Assembly: GCA_005954745.1 (NCBI GenBank)
Contig: CP040678.1
Location: 1,736,001 to 1,800,000, forward strand
Direction of reading: 5' to 3'
Length of the DNA: 64,000 nt
Source of the DNA: Halostella pelagica
Lineage (GTDB): Archaea; Halobacteriota; Halobacteria; Halobacteriales; Natronoarchaeaceae
A program made the position numbers and the translations under genes. The notes under the pieces were generated by a model, which was not told the origin of the DNA, made no database searches, and saw only the letters and a list, made by a program, of their open reading frames with translations. Every line of letters starts with the position of its first letter. The first letter of the stretch is position 1. This document shows positions 36,445-45,632 of this stretch, piece by piece.

Positions 36445-37254
36445 ATGCAAGAGGAAAACGATCGGTTACCTATGACGACAGATTCGGGGACCGGTCAACG
36501 CCGCCCGGTCAAGACGGTCGAAACCGCTGTCGGGATCCTGGAACTCATCAAGGTACGGGACGGGGCGACGCTACCCGAACTGACGGACGAACTCGACATG
36601 GCGAAAAGCACCGTCCACCGTCACCTCAAAACGCTGGAGAACCTGGATTTCGTAGTGAAAGGGGACGACGGATATCGTATCGGCCTCCGGACGCTTGATT
36701 TCGGAATCTACGCTCGGGACCAACAGTCGGTGTTTCACGAAGGGAAAGACAGAGTCGAGGAGTTAGCCGACGAGACAGGCGAGAAAGTGTGGCTGATAAC
36801 CCACGAACGCGGTCGGAGCGTCCACCTGTTCAGCGCGACTGGGGCGCGCTCGGTGCGGACGCCCGCGCGCGAAGGTAATCAGGGGTATCTCCACCAACTC
36901 GCCGCAGGCAAGGCAATTCTGGCGTCCTTTTCGAAAGAGCGCGTGCGTTCGATCGCCGACGAGTACGGGCTCCCCGCTGAAACGGAAGCGACGATCACTG
37001 ATAGGGACAAACTGTTCGACGAACTTGCGAGCATACGGGAGCGAGGGGTCGCGTTCAACCGCGGCGAGTCGATACCGAAACTCAACGCCGTCGGCGCACC
37101 GATAACCGATAGCAACGGGGAAGCGATCGCCGCGATCAGCGTTTCCGGACCCTCGAACCGTGTCAAGGGAACGTATCTCACCGAGGAACTCCCCGAACGG
37201 CTCCTCGGCGTGACCAACGAGATCGAGATCAACCTCAGCTACGCCGAATCGTAA
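36445..37254 (+). CDS. IclR-family transcription regulator
   Basis: 269 residues. N-terminal winged HTH (KTVETAVGILELI, LPELTDELDMAKSTVHRHLKTL, residues about 25-90) and the IclR effector domain (GYLHQLAAGKAILASFSKERV, GVAFNRGESIPKLNAVGAPI, AIAAISVSGPSNRV). It probably controls the divergent flavoprotein gene and the catabolic block behind it. A second possible start, ATG 36472 (MTTDSGTG), would drop nine residues. In haloarchaea IclR proteins often regulate aromatic or sugar degradation. Confidence 0.93.
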   Translation: MQEENDRLPMTTDSGTGQRRPVKTVETAVGILELIKVRDGATLPELTDELDMAKSTVHRHLKTLENLDFVVKGDDGYRIGLRTLDFGIYARDQQSVFHEGKDRVEELADETGEKVWLITHERGRSVHLFSATGARSVRTPAREGNQGYLHQLAAGKAILASFSKERVRSIADEYGLPAETEATITDRDKLFDELASIRERGVAFNRGESIPKLNAVGAPITDSNGEAIAAISVSGPSNRVKGTYLTEELPERLLGVTNEIEINLSYAES

Positions 37255-37317
37255 CGGTCAGGGACAGTTCGGCCATCACCTCTCTCGCCGGATTCTCCGC
37301 GGCGTCTCGACGGCGAT

Positions 37318-37734
37318 TCAGGCTTCCAGAACTTCGACCATGTTACCCTCCGGATCGCGGAGGAACAGTATCCGGGTGCCGCTTTCCGTCGTCTGCGGTT
37401 CGCTCACCGTGTCGATGTGGTCCGGTAACTCGTCGTAGAACGCGTCCAGGTCCGAAACGGAGAGTCCCAGATGCTTCGCGCCGGCCTGGGTGACGTTCTC
37501 GGCGGTAGCGTTCTCGTCTGTCGGGCCGTACTCGACTAGTTCGACCCGAGTCTCGCCGGCATCGAGATGCACGAAATCCCCTGAAGCACCATCGACGCCG
37601 ACGCCGGTCGCGAACGCTTCGCCCGACACGGAAAACCGGTCGATTTCGTCCAGTCCGACGGCGTCGCGGTAGAATTCGACAGCGCGGTCGAGGTCGGACA
37701 CCGTAATGCCGTAATGGTTTGCGCTGAGTGCCAT
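37318..37734 (-). CDS. VOC-family protein (glyoxalase/dioxygenase fold)
   Basis: 138 residues, two beta-alpha-beta-beta-beta modules: HYGITVSDLDRAVEFYRDAVG and AKHLGLSVSDLDAFYDELP, ending FLRDPEGNMVEVLEA. Metal ligands His (HYGI), Glu (VELVEYG), His (KHLG) and Glu (MVEVLE) are in place, so it is probably an active lyase, isomerase or dioxygenase. ATG 37734 is preferred over an upstream extension. It converges with the IclR gene, and an ATTCGAAT copy lies 125 bases upstream. Confidence 0.88.
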   Translation of the reverse strand: MALSANHYGITVSDLDRAVEFYRDAVGLDEIDRFSVSGEAFATGVGVDGASGDFVHLDAGETRVELVEYGPTDENATAENVTQAGAKHLGLSVSDLDAFYDELPDHIDTVSEPQTTESGTRILFLRDPEGNMVEVLEA

Positions 37735-38213
37735 CGTATCTGGTGTTGAGGTCGTCACGGGCAAATACTCTTCGAACAGGCCGCCTTTCGCTCGCAGCCG
37801 GTTTTACAGAGGTAGAACTGTAACCTTTTCTCGGGATCAGACCGTTCGGGTACTTTATATTCGAATTACTCGGACGGCAGTAGCCGCCGCTATGCCGACG
37901 AACTGGCCGGGGTAGCCTCGAATACAGCCAGAATCGGTCTCTCCCGTGATATGTACCGAACACGTCCGGCTAAGGTTCTCCCCGCGTGTTCCAGGCCAGA
38001 ACGATTGCGGTACGATTAGATCAGTAAAACGGATAGAAAGTTCTATGTTATTCGAGCCTTCCGAATATATCCACGAACCCACGCGTACTGTTCCGCAATG
38101 GCCCTATAGCGCGGCGACGGCGAGCAGCGATCCTTCGTCGACTGTGTCACAACTTGTGATTTCGTCCCACACCGTCGAAAACCCCTTTTACGAGCGTGGT
38201 AACGTATGGCCTG
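37735..38213. other. Divergent intergenic region with ATTCGAAT element
   Basis: About 480 bases with no recognised gene. It holds ATTCGAAT at 37859-37866 directly next to a TATAAAG stretch, and a split version ATTCG-7-CGAAT at 38050-38066. These may serve the VOC gene, the S66 gene or both. Confidence 0.4.
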
Positions 38214-39278
38214 ATGAAATTCGACACTCCACCCGCGCTGTCGCCCGGAGATTCGGTGGCCGTTATCGCGCCCTCTAGCGGCGGCGCGCGGAACGCGCCG
38301 CACGTCTTCGAACTCGCGCTGGAACGACTCCGGTCAACGTTCGACCTCAACCCGGTCGTCTACCCAACGGCTCGTCAGAGCGACGAGTTTCTGGCTGCCA
38401 ATCCGCGGGCCCGCGCAGCGGATGTCCACGCCGCGTTCCGGGACCCCGACATCCGGGCTGTCTTCGCAACTATCGGCGGCTGGGACCAGTTGCGGATACT
38501 GCGACATCTGGACGCGGCGGTCCTCCGCGAAAACCCGACCCGCTTCTTCGGGATGAGCGACAACACTAACCTCTCGCTCGCGCTGTGGAACGCCGGTATC
38601 GTCTCCTACAACGGGGCGCAACTGATGAACGAACTCGCCGTCCCCGGCGAACTCCCCGACTACACCGAGCGATACTGCCGACGGGCGTTCTTCGAGGACT
38701 CCCTCGGAAGCCTAGAGCCCTCCGCCGAGTGGACTGACGAACCGAGCACCTGGTGGACGAACCCCGACGAACTGGAGACGCCGCCCACGTACGAGTCGAA
38801 CCCTGGATGGCGGTGGGCGGGCGGCGCGGAACCGGCCGAAGGACGGATCTGGGGTGGCTCTCGCGCGATCATCGAGTGGCAGCTCGCGACCGATCGGTAT
38901 CTCCCCGACCCAGCGGACCTCGACGGTGCCGTTCTCGCGTTCGAGATGGCCGAGACGATCCCAAGTCCGTCCGAAATCGCCGCCACGCTGATGTGTCTGG
39001 GCGAACGCGGCCTCCTCGGACGGTTCTCGGCCGTTCTCGTCGGTCGGCCGCCGGGCCGAAGCTACCTCGAAGAACCGCCGCGCGAGGAACGCGAGTCCTA
39101 CCGACGGCGGGTGTACGACGCCATCGTCGACGAGGTCGGGCGATACAACCCCGACGCACCGGTCGTTCTGGGGCTCGATTGGGGCCATACGAATCCCGTC
39201 GTCCCTCTCCCGGTTGGCGGTCAGGTAAGCGTTGACCCGCAGGCCGAGGCCGTGACGTTCCCGGAACGGGACGGCTGA
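38214..39278 (+). CDS. S66-family serine peptidase (LD-carboxypeptidase/MccF-like)
   Basis: 354 residues. S66 features are visible: GDSVAVIAPSSGG at the N-terminus, IGGWDQLRILRHLD, the nucleophile Ser in FFGMSDNTNLSLAL, Glu in LAFEMAETIPSP and His in LDWGHTNPVVPLPVGG. Bacterial members cut LD peptide bonds in peptidoglycan, or, as MccF, inactivate microcin C-like aminoacyl nucleotides. Archaea lack that peptidoglycan, so an MccF-like or other amide-bond hydrolase role is more likely. ATG 38214 gives the family start (MKFDTPPALSPGD). Confidence 0.88.
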   Translation: MKFDTPPALSPGDSVAVIAPSSGGARNAPHVFELALERLRSTFDLNPVVYPTARQSDEFLAANPRARAADVHAAFRDPDIRAVFATIGGWDQLRILRHLDAAVLRENPTRFFGMSDNTNLSLALWNAGIVSYNGAQLMNELAVPGELPDYTERYCRRAFFEDSLGSLEPSAEWTDEPSTWWTNPDELETPPTYESNPGWRWAGGAEPAEGRIWGGSRAIIEWQLATDRYLPDPADLDGAVLAFEMAETIPSPSEIAATLMCLGERGLLGRFSAVLVGRPPGRSYLEEPPREERESYRRRVYDAIVDEVGRYNPDAPVVLGLDWGHTNPVVPLPVGGQVSVDPQAEAVTFPERDG

Positions 39279-39949
39279 ACCCAGCGGAATTTCCGGCCGC
39301 GAGCGCGCGGTGTCGAGACACGACACGAACCGCGTGACGTTCGGCAGTAATATCGTTTGTCCGCCATATTAGTCTAATTCCAATAATATATTTTGTTTTG
39401 AGAATAGTGGGTTTTGAACGTCCGTGTATTGCTCTCGCCGCTCCCTCGCGACGGCATAGGTCCCAGCGGCAGCGATGTTCGGAACGACCGTAGCCACGTC
39501 GTCTCCGTGGATGATATCAGATATTCTTCGGCATCAGTTGTGCCGGAGAGCTTCGCACATAAAGACGCTTTTGAAACCACTATGGGTGCTTTATCTTCTT
39601 TTCCGTCCACAACAACGGTCGCTCTATCGGTAGAATATTCCGTGCTTTTCGGCGATGAATCGCCGTGGATGCTCTACTAGTACAGGCGGTGACTGCCGCG
39701 CTAGCCAGGTCCCTCTCGGGTTCGTTTCGAGACGCTGTGTGTAGAGAAGACACGAGAATTCGAATCAGTATATACTGGTATTTCTACGTAATAGTAATAA
39801 ATATTACTATTGAGTAAGCAGTCGGTCATTGGGTCGAAACTCGTCTCGCAGGCGTCGGTCGCTCCGTCGGAATAGAGGTGTCGATCAACTCGGTCGGTCG
39901 CAAACGAAATACCCGTAGTTTCAGTACGGTCGAGGATCGATCTGACGGT
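39279..39949. other. 670-base intergenic region with palindromes
   Basis: No gene could be supported. Two overlapping frames in 39374-39680 have no family features. The region 39340-39420 is AT-rich. From 39758 there is a cluster of symmetrical elements described separately, about 140-190 bases before the EthD gene. Confidence 0.5.
39758..39811. promoter_or_regulatory. Cluster of palindromes upstream of the EthD gene
   Basis: Three symmetrical elements in a row: ATTCGAAT (39758-39765), the perfect palindrome CAGTATATACTG (39766-39777), and a 22-base palindrome with arms AATAGTAATA and TATTACTATT separated by AA (39790-39811). They look like operator sites, but a transcript end is also possible. 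Confidence 0.4.
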
Positions 39950-40279
39950 ATGGCAGCCAAAATGGTCATTCTGGCACAACGCGAGGACGGTACGTCACAC
40001 GAGGAGTGCATCGAGTACATGGAAACCGAACACGCGCCGCTCGTCGAGGAGATGGACGGCGTCCAGACGTACACGTACTCTATTCCTTTCGACCCCGACC
40101 GTAGCGGCGTCGACTACGTCGCTCAGCTTCACTTCGAAAGTCCGGCGGCCATTGACGAAGCGTTCGGCTCCGACGCCGGCAGCCGCGTTCAGGACGATGC
40201 CGCTTCGTTCCTCGACATGGACGCGACCGAAATGGTCGCCGTCGGCGAGGAAACGACGTATCTCGACCGGTCCGAGTGA
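39950..40279 (+). CDS. EthD-domain protein
   Basis: 109 residues, one EthD/dimeric alpha-beta barrel domain (MVILAQREDGTSHEECIEYM, EHAPLVEEMDGVQTYTYSIP, AAIDEAFGSDAGSRVQDDAA). It is related to each half of the tandem EthD protein at 29.8 kb but clearly diverged. ATG 39950 starts the domain; an upstream start would add 24 Arg/Ser-rich residues. Probably acts as a dimer. Catabolic context suggests a role with the IclR-linked genes. Confidence 0.85.
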   Translation: MAAKMVILAQREDGTSHEECIEYMETEHAPLVEEMDGVQTYTYSIPFDPDRSGVDYVAQLHFESPAAIDEAFGSDAGSRVQDDAASFLDMDATEMVAVGEETTYLDRSE

Positions 40280-40389
40280 ACTTCCCGTAAGCGCTCATCG
40301 ACAGCGGCGGGCAACGGTGGCGCTTCTGAGGCCGACACCCCAACGGACGGCGACGAGTGAGAGCGACAGGTGTCCGTCTCCGACCGGCG

Positions 40390-42495
40390 TCAGTCCTCCG
40401 AGATTCGACTGCCGCCAGGAGGGAGGAAATGCTGGATCCGGTCGGGACTGGCCACCTTGCGGACGAACGACGTGTCCTCGAAGCGTTCGCGGAACTCGCG
40501 GTACAGCTTCTTGCCCACGTCGGCCTGCGCGTACTGGCCGGGTTCCACCTCGACCCACGTCTCGGCCTGGTCGCGGATGGTCGACGGCGGCCCGCCGATA
40601 ACCCGCGTCGAGGGCTCGCAGGTGATGCCGACCGCGACGCCGACCGCAACGTCACGGAAGTACGTGCGGTCGCCGCGGATGGCGAATCCGCCCTTCTCCA
40701 GGAACTCGCCGCTCTCCGGCGTCTTGCTCACTTGGTCCGGGGTGACCATGTACGCGTCCCCGGCGAAGCGCCCGTCTTTCCACACCGAGGAGTACGAAAC
40801 CGCGAACTGGGCCGCCTCGTCTTTGCTCTGCTGGGGGATATCGACGTTTTTCCCGGACTCGCTCGGCCCCGTCGCCTTGATCACCGTGACGGGGCCGCCG
40901 TGGGCCTGCGCGTGGAAGAACAGGTCGCCGGGTTCGAGGTACTTCTTGACGAGTTCCTCGTTCTGGTCGGCGTCGCGGCCGCCGATGACGAGGAAATCGT
41001 CGCTCGTGTAGAACCAGCGGAACCGCTCGTACCACTGTTCTGAGCGCCGGACCGGGATCGAGGGCCGCGAAAGCCAGTCGATGTCTTCCGTCTCTTCCTC
41101 GTCCTCGGTCCCCTCGTTGCCCTCGTCGTCGCTTTGCTCCCACTGCTTTTTGCGTTCGCGGACTTCCGCTAACGCCTCGCGGGTGTCCTCGATCGCGGCC
41201 TGCGCGCCCTCTTTTTTCTCCTCGATGCGTTTCGCCTCGGTGTAGAGGCGGTCGGCGTTGTGTTCGACGCCCTCGCTGGCGTCGAGTTCCACGTCGGTCC
41301 CGTCTAGGCGAACGGTCACCGTTCCCTCGTCGCCGTTTACGTCGACGACTGCCTCGGCGGCCTCGATGCCCCGGTCCGCACCGTCTTCGAAGGTGTCCGC
41401 GATCTCTTCCCACGAAGTGTCGCGCTCGCGGGCGTCCTGTACCGTCGAAAGCACGTCGTCCACGAGACCGTAGCGTTCGTAGAGGAGTTCGGCCCGTTGC
41501 CGTTCCTCCTGTGCCTGTTGCTCGAACCCTTGGATCGCGTTCTGTTGCTGTTCGATAATACGCTCGTTTTTCTCTATCTCGGACTCGAAGTCGGGCGAGT
41601 CGTCGACCGCGGGTTGGTCGTCGTCGTCCGATCGGTCGAGTACGTAGAAGTACTCGTCGACGGCCGCGTTGAACGTGTCGGCCGAACGGCTGTCGAGGCC
41701 TTCGTACTCGCTGAGCGGGAACGGCGTCACGTCGACGTCCTGTCCATCTTCCTCGTAGATCCGGGGGTCGAGTTCGGCGTTTTCGAGTTGTTCGCGGAGG
41801 CGCTCCGCGGCGTCGAACAGCGCCTCGTACTGCTCCTCCGTCGCGTCGGCGATGTCCGTCCCCTTCTCGACGCCTGCGCGGGAGCAGAGCTCCTCCGCGT
41901 ACAGGCCGCCGAGGTTCAACTGCGTCGCGAGCGTCCGCACGATGTCCGAATCCGACTGGTCCATCGACGCGGCGAACTGTTCGAAGTCCATCCGCAAGGG
42001 GTTCCCCTGTGAGTCGGGGAACTCGTACTGCGAACCCGGCGCGACGGTCCGGGACTTGAGACGGACGGTGTCGAGCGAATCCACGACTTCGTCATTCGCG
42101 TCGAGAACGGCGACGTTGCCGGGGCCGAACAGTTCGGCGATTATCGTCGTGTTCTCGTCCCCGCGCTCGAAGTGAAACTCCAGAATCCGGTCGAACTCGA
42201 ACTGCTCGACGCCCGCGAAATCAGCGCCGGACAACCGGTTTCGCAGCATCATCGCAAAGTTCGGCGGCCGCCCCGGCGCGTCCGGTACGTTGTCCGGATC
42301 CGCGACGTGTGCGCGCTTGACGTCTCCGACCTCCACCAGCAGCTCCACCCGCCCGCGGTCGAAATCCCGCATCTTGAGGCGCAAGAAATCGTCGCCGTAG
42401 AGGTAGGCCTTGTCGACTTTCGCCCCCTCGTAGCTCCCCAGTTCGCCGACGAGGGCCGCGAGGTCGACGCTCGTCAGTTCCCGCTTTTGCTCCAT
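40390..42495 (-). CDS. Ribosome quality-control protein, Rqc2/NEMF homologue (archaeal RqcH)
   Basis: 701 residues, near the usual length. NFACT-N domain at the start (LTSVDLAALVGELGSYEGAK, the PPNFAMMLRNRLSG motif and the FDRIL motif with the conserved Asp-Arg), a central HhH and long coiled coil (residues about 290-450), and the NFACT-R/DUF814 domain (RRSEQWYERFRWFYTSDDFL, DLFFHAQAHGGPV). It binds split 60S/50S-type subunits carrying peptidyl-tRNA and tags stalled chains. No partner gene is adjacent. Confidence 0.93.
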   Translation of the reverse strand: MEQKRELTSVDLAALVGELGSYEGAKVDKAYLYGDDFLRLKMRDFDRGRVELLVEVGDVKRAHVADPDNVPDAPGRPPNFAMMLRNRLSGADFAGVEQFEFDRILEFHFERGDENTTIIAELFGPGNVAVLDANDEVVDSLDTVRLKSRTVAPGSQYEFPDSQGNPLRMDFEQFAASMDQSDSDIVRTLATQLNLGGLYAEELCSRAGVEKGTDIADATEEQYEALFDAAERLREQLENAELDPRIYEEDGQDVDVTPFPLSEYEGLDSRSADTFNAAVDEYFYVLDRSDDDDQPAVDDSPDFESEIEKNERIIEQQQNAIQGFEQQAQEERQRAELLYERYGLVDDVLSTVQDARERDTSWEEIADTFEDGADRGIEAAEAVVDVNGDEGTVTVRLDGTDVELDASEGVEHNADRLYTEAKRIEEKKEGAQAAIEDTREALAEVRERKKQWEQSDDEGNEGTEDEEETEDIDWLSRPSIPVRRSEQWYERFRWFYTSDDFLVIGGRDADQNEELVKKYLEPGDLFFHAQAHGGPVTVIKATGPSESGKNVDIPQQSKDEAAQFAVSYSSVWKDGRFAGDAYMVTPDQVSKTPESGEFLEKGGFAIRGDRTYFRDVAVGVAVGITCEPSTRVIGGPPSTIRDQAETWVEVEPGQYAQADVGKKLYREFRERFEDTSFVRKVASPDRIQHFLPPGGSRISED

Positions 42496-42616
42496 GTCCG
42501 TTCTTCTCGTGGCCGCGGGAAAAGGCTGACCGATCGGCTCTCCCGGTATCGCCTCGGATCACTGTCAGACCGGCCGCCACGCGGGTTTTTTATCGGGGCG
42601 ATGCGTTGCCGTTCCC

Positions 42617-43438
42617 ATGTCGTCGCTCGGCGAAGTCGTCACGGTCGCCCTTCTGGCGGGAAGCGCCACCGGCATCGGCGCGCTTCCGATCCTCGTCACT
42701 TCCCGCATCAGTCACAAAATGTACGACTCGGCGCTCGGGTTCGCCGCCGGGATCATGTTCGGTGCGGCGGTGTTTACCCTCGTCGTCCCGGGACTGGAAC
42801 TCGGGTCGATGACGGAGGTACTTGTCGGCCTCGCCGGCGGTGGACTGTTCCTCCTCGGCGCGAATCGACTCGTCCCGCACATCCACCTCCTGTTCGGGCG
42901 GGAACGCGGCGAAGGCAAGGGACAAGACGCGACCCCGATAGATGCCGAAGCGGTCGTCGACGTGCCGAAGGAACCGGACATCGACGACAAGATGCGGAAG
43001 GCGATGCTGGTCGGCAGCGCGATCACGATCCACAACATCCCAGAGGGCCTCGCCGTCGGCATCGCCTTCGCCAGCGGACAGGAAGGGATCGGGTTCGCTA
43101 TCGCCGCCGCCATCGCCGTCCAGAACGTGCCCGACGGGTTCGCGATGGCTGTCCCCGCGAGTCAGGCGGGCGTCTCGAAGGCCAAGACCGTGCTGTTTAC
43201 CACGCTGTCCGGCGGCGTGCCGGAACCGGTCGCCGCCGTCATCGGGTTTTTGCTCGTCGAGTTCGTCGTCGATGCGTTCCCACTTGCCGCAGGCGTCGCA
43301 GCGGGTGCGATGATGGCCGTCATCTTCCGCGAGATGATCCCCGAAAGCCACGCACACGGGTACGCAGACGCTGCGACGCTGACGTTCATCGCGGGGTTCG
43401 CCGTGATGACGTTTATCGATACGACGTTTACGGTATGA
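42617..43438 (+). CDS. ZIP-family metal transporter
   Basis: 273 residues, eight helices. The ZIP metal-site motif HNIPEGLAVGIAFASG and the second one QNVPDGFAMAV are clear, and a His-containing cytosolic loop (residues about 90-130) precedes them. C-terminal FREMIPESHAHGYAD holds another likely metal-binding His/Glu group. It moves zinc or iron into the cytosol. The start ATG follows a short leader with a TTTTTTATC stretch about 28 bases upstream. Closest to the ZupT/GufA-like subgroup. Confidence 0.92.
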   Translation: MSSLGEVVTVALLAGSATGIGALPILVTSRISHKMYDSALGFAAGIMFGAAVFTLVVPGLELGSMTEVLVGLAGGGLFLLGANRLVPHIHLLFGRERGEGKGQDATPIDAEAVVDVPKEPDIDDKMRKAMLVGSAITIHNIPEGLAVGIAFASGQEGIGFAIAAAIAVQNVPDGFAMAVPASQAGVSKAKTVLFTTLSGGVPEPVAAVIGFLLVEFVVDAFPLAAGVAAGAMMAVIFREMIPESHAHGYADAATLTFIAGFAVMTFIDTTFTV

Positions 43439-43580
43439 ACGGCCCGCACGGACGCGATTTTTCCAGTTCAAATTAATTAGACATAATCCTTATCCGTATT
43501 CGCAACACCGTTCTGTACGTGTGGCTGCAAGAACCGGTCACCGATCGGATGGCACCCCGGAACGGTGAGGACGACGGCAG

Positions 43581-43913
43581 ATGAGAGACTCGGATAGGGA
43601 CACTCCCGACTCCGACGGAGACACCTACGTCGTCTATCACGATTGGGACGAAGACGATTCGCTCAGTTCGACAGTGGTCACTGCCGTCGCCGCCATCAGA
43701 AACGTCGAACCGACCGCTATAGATCCGTTGAACGAGGCGGTCGACCCTGACGCGTTAAACACCATCTTCGAGAACAGACACGGCGGGGCTGAGCGCTCGG
43801 GGGCGACCCTAACGCTCCGCTTGAACGAGTGTTCCGTGACAATACACGGCGACGGCCGCGTCGTCGTCGAAGCGCCGGGCGAGGCGGCCAGCGGGGGTAA
43901 CAACGTACGGTGA
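43581..43913 (+). CDS. HalOD1 output-domain protein
   Basis: 110 residues. Residues about 25-100 match the halobacterial output domain 1: STVVTAVAAIRNVEPTAIDPL, then EAVDPDALNTIFENR and the terminal strand pair LRLNECSVTIHGDGRVVVE. Usually found alone or attached to signal-transduction modules; no partner gene is adjacent here. Acidic N-terminal tail of about 18 residues. Function unknown. Confidence 0.85.
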   Translation: MRDSDRDTPDSDGDTYVVYHDWDEDDSLSSTVVTAVAAIRNVEPTAIDPLNEAVDPDALNTIFENRHGGAERSGATLTLRLNECSVTIHGDGRVVVEAPGEAASGGNNVR

Positions 43914-43979
43914 AAGACGGTCCCACCGCTGCTTCTCGGCCTAGTCCGCGTGCCCGACCGCTCGGGTCGCTCTCGGACG

Positions 43980-45632
43980 TTACAGTCGTTTGCTAACGTA
44001 CGGCCCGTCCTGATAGTAGCCCAACTTCTCGCGGTAGTACTCCCGCGCGCCGATACCGCTGATAACGCTTACCTTCTCGTAGCCGGCGTCGGCCGCGATG
44101 GCCTCGGCCCGTCGGAGGAGTTTCCGGCCGTACCCCTTGTGCTGCCAGTCGTAGCTCTCGTTTCCGACCTCCACCATCGGTCCGTACACGTGGAGTTCAC
44201 GGACGAGCGCGGCGTCGTGCAGTTCTTCGCGCTGGGTGTTCCCGGGGAACCGTAGACGACAGAAACCGATCAACAGGTCGTTGTCGGGGTCCTCGTAGCT
44301 GATGAAGTGTTCCGTCCCGCCCCCGGCCTCGTACGTCGTCACGTCGAGTTCGACGTCCTCCGGGGCTTCGTCGTTCATGCCGACCTCGCGACAGCGGATG
44401 CAGTCGCAGGTCCAGCCTTGTTCGTCCATCTTCTTCCGGGCGAGTTGCCGGAGGTTGGACTTCCAGACGCCGGCGTCGATGAAGTCCGCGGGAATGTCCC
44501 GCTGGACCCGCTGGAGGCGCGTGTACTTGGGGATCATCGACTTGATCTCGGCGACCAGTTCCGCCGCCTGTTCGTTGCCGAGGGGGTCGTACTCGTCGTT
44601 GTGCCACATGTCGTACGTCTGGGTTCCGCGGACGACCAGAGTCGGGTAGATCTTCAGGTAGTCAGGCTTCCACTTCTCGTCCTCGAACAGTCGCCGGAAG
44701 TCCTCCAGACACATCTCCTCGGTCATGCCTGGCTGACCCGGCATCATGTGGAATCCGACCTTGAACGCGGCGTCGCGCAAGCGGCGGTTGGCGTCGATAG
44801 AGGCCTGTGCGCCGTGGCCCCGGTGCATCTCGCGGTTGATCCGCTCGAAGGTGGTCTGGACACCGACCTCGACTTTCGTCCCGCCCAGGCGGAGCATCCG
44901 GTCTATCTGCTCCTGGTCGCACCAGTCGGGCTTCGTCTCGAACGTCGTCCCGATGTTGCGGACGTCGGCCGTCTCGTTGCGGGCGATCACGTCCTCGACG
45001 TACTCGAAGTCGTACTCCTCGGGTTCCTGAGCGAAGCTTTCGCCCTGGGCGGGTTCGGGCTGTTTGTCCACGTCGTACTCGTTCATGGCCTGTAGCGCCC
45101 GCTTGACGAACCACTCCTGGTAGTCGTGGCTCCGGGCGGTCATCGTCCCGCCCATCAGGATTAGCTCCACTTTGTCGACAGGATGGCCGATCTCCCGTAA
45201 CTGCTCCAGGCGGAGGCGGACCTGTCCGTACGGGTCGTAATCGTTCTGTACGCCGCGAGCGGCGGCGGGTTCGTTGCCGGTGTAGCTCTGCGAACTGGAG
45301 AACTCCGAGTCGGGACCGCCTGGACAGTAGAGGCATTTCCCGTGCGGGCAGTTGTGCGGGCTCGTCATGATGGCGACGGGTGAAACGCCTGACGCCGTCC
45401 GGACCGGCTTGCGCTGTAGAACCGATTCGAGTTCCTCGCGGCGCTCCTGGGGAGCGAAATCGAGGATCTCGGAGTTCTTCGGCACCTTCGGCGAAGAGTG
45501 CTCCGAGCAGACCTCCAGTTTCGCCTTCTCGACGTCGTCGCGTTCCAGGTCGCCTTCGAGGATGCGGTCGACCAACTCCTCGCAGACACGCTCGAACGCG
45601 TCCGACTCGGTGGCGTCCGACTCGATACTCAT
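43980..45632 (-). CDS. elp3: tRNA U34 carboxymethyltransferase Elp3 (radical SAM/GNAT)
   Basis: 550 residues. The radical SAM cluster site lies in SPHNCPHGKCLYCPGGPDSE, followed by the Elp3-specific RVQRDIPADFIDAGV and CDCIRCREVGM segments, and a C-terminal acetyltransferase domain (HKGYGRKLLRRAEAIAADAG). Archaeal Elp3 makes the cm5U-type modification at the wobble uridine of tRNAs alone, without the other Elongator subunits. Full length. A monocistronic housekeeping gene. Confidence 0.96.
   Translation of the reverse strand: MSIESDATESDAFERVCEELVDRILEGDLERDDVEKAKLEVCSEHSSPKVPKNSEILDFAPQERREELESVLQRKPVRTASGVSPVAIMTSPHNCPHGKCLYCPGGPDSEFSSSQSYTGNEPAAARGVQNDYDPYGQVRLRLEQLREIGHPVDKVELILMGGTMTARSHDYQEWFVKRALQAMNEYDVDKQPEPAQGESFAQEPEEYDFEYVEDVIARNETADVRNIGTTFETKPDWCDQEQIDRMLRLGGTKVEVGVQTTFERINREMHRGHGAQASIDANRRLRDAAFKVGFHMMPGQPGMTEEMCLEDFRRLFEDEKWKPDYLKIYPTLVVRGTQTYDMWHNDEYDPLGNEQAAELVAEIKSMIPKYTRLQRVQRDIPADFIDAGVWKSNLRQLARKKMDEQGWTCDCIRCREVGMNDEAPEDVELDVTTYEAGGGTEHFISYEDPDNDLLIGFCRLRFPGNTQREELHDAALVRELHVYGPMVEVGNESYDWQHKGYGRKLLRRAEAIAADAGYEKVSVISGIGAREYYREKLGYYQDGPYVSKRL

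Noticed and set aside
39374-39680. Overlapping frames of 78 and 88 codons on both strands
   Set aside because: Both are possible by chance; composition is not like haloarchaeal proteins (few acidic residues).
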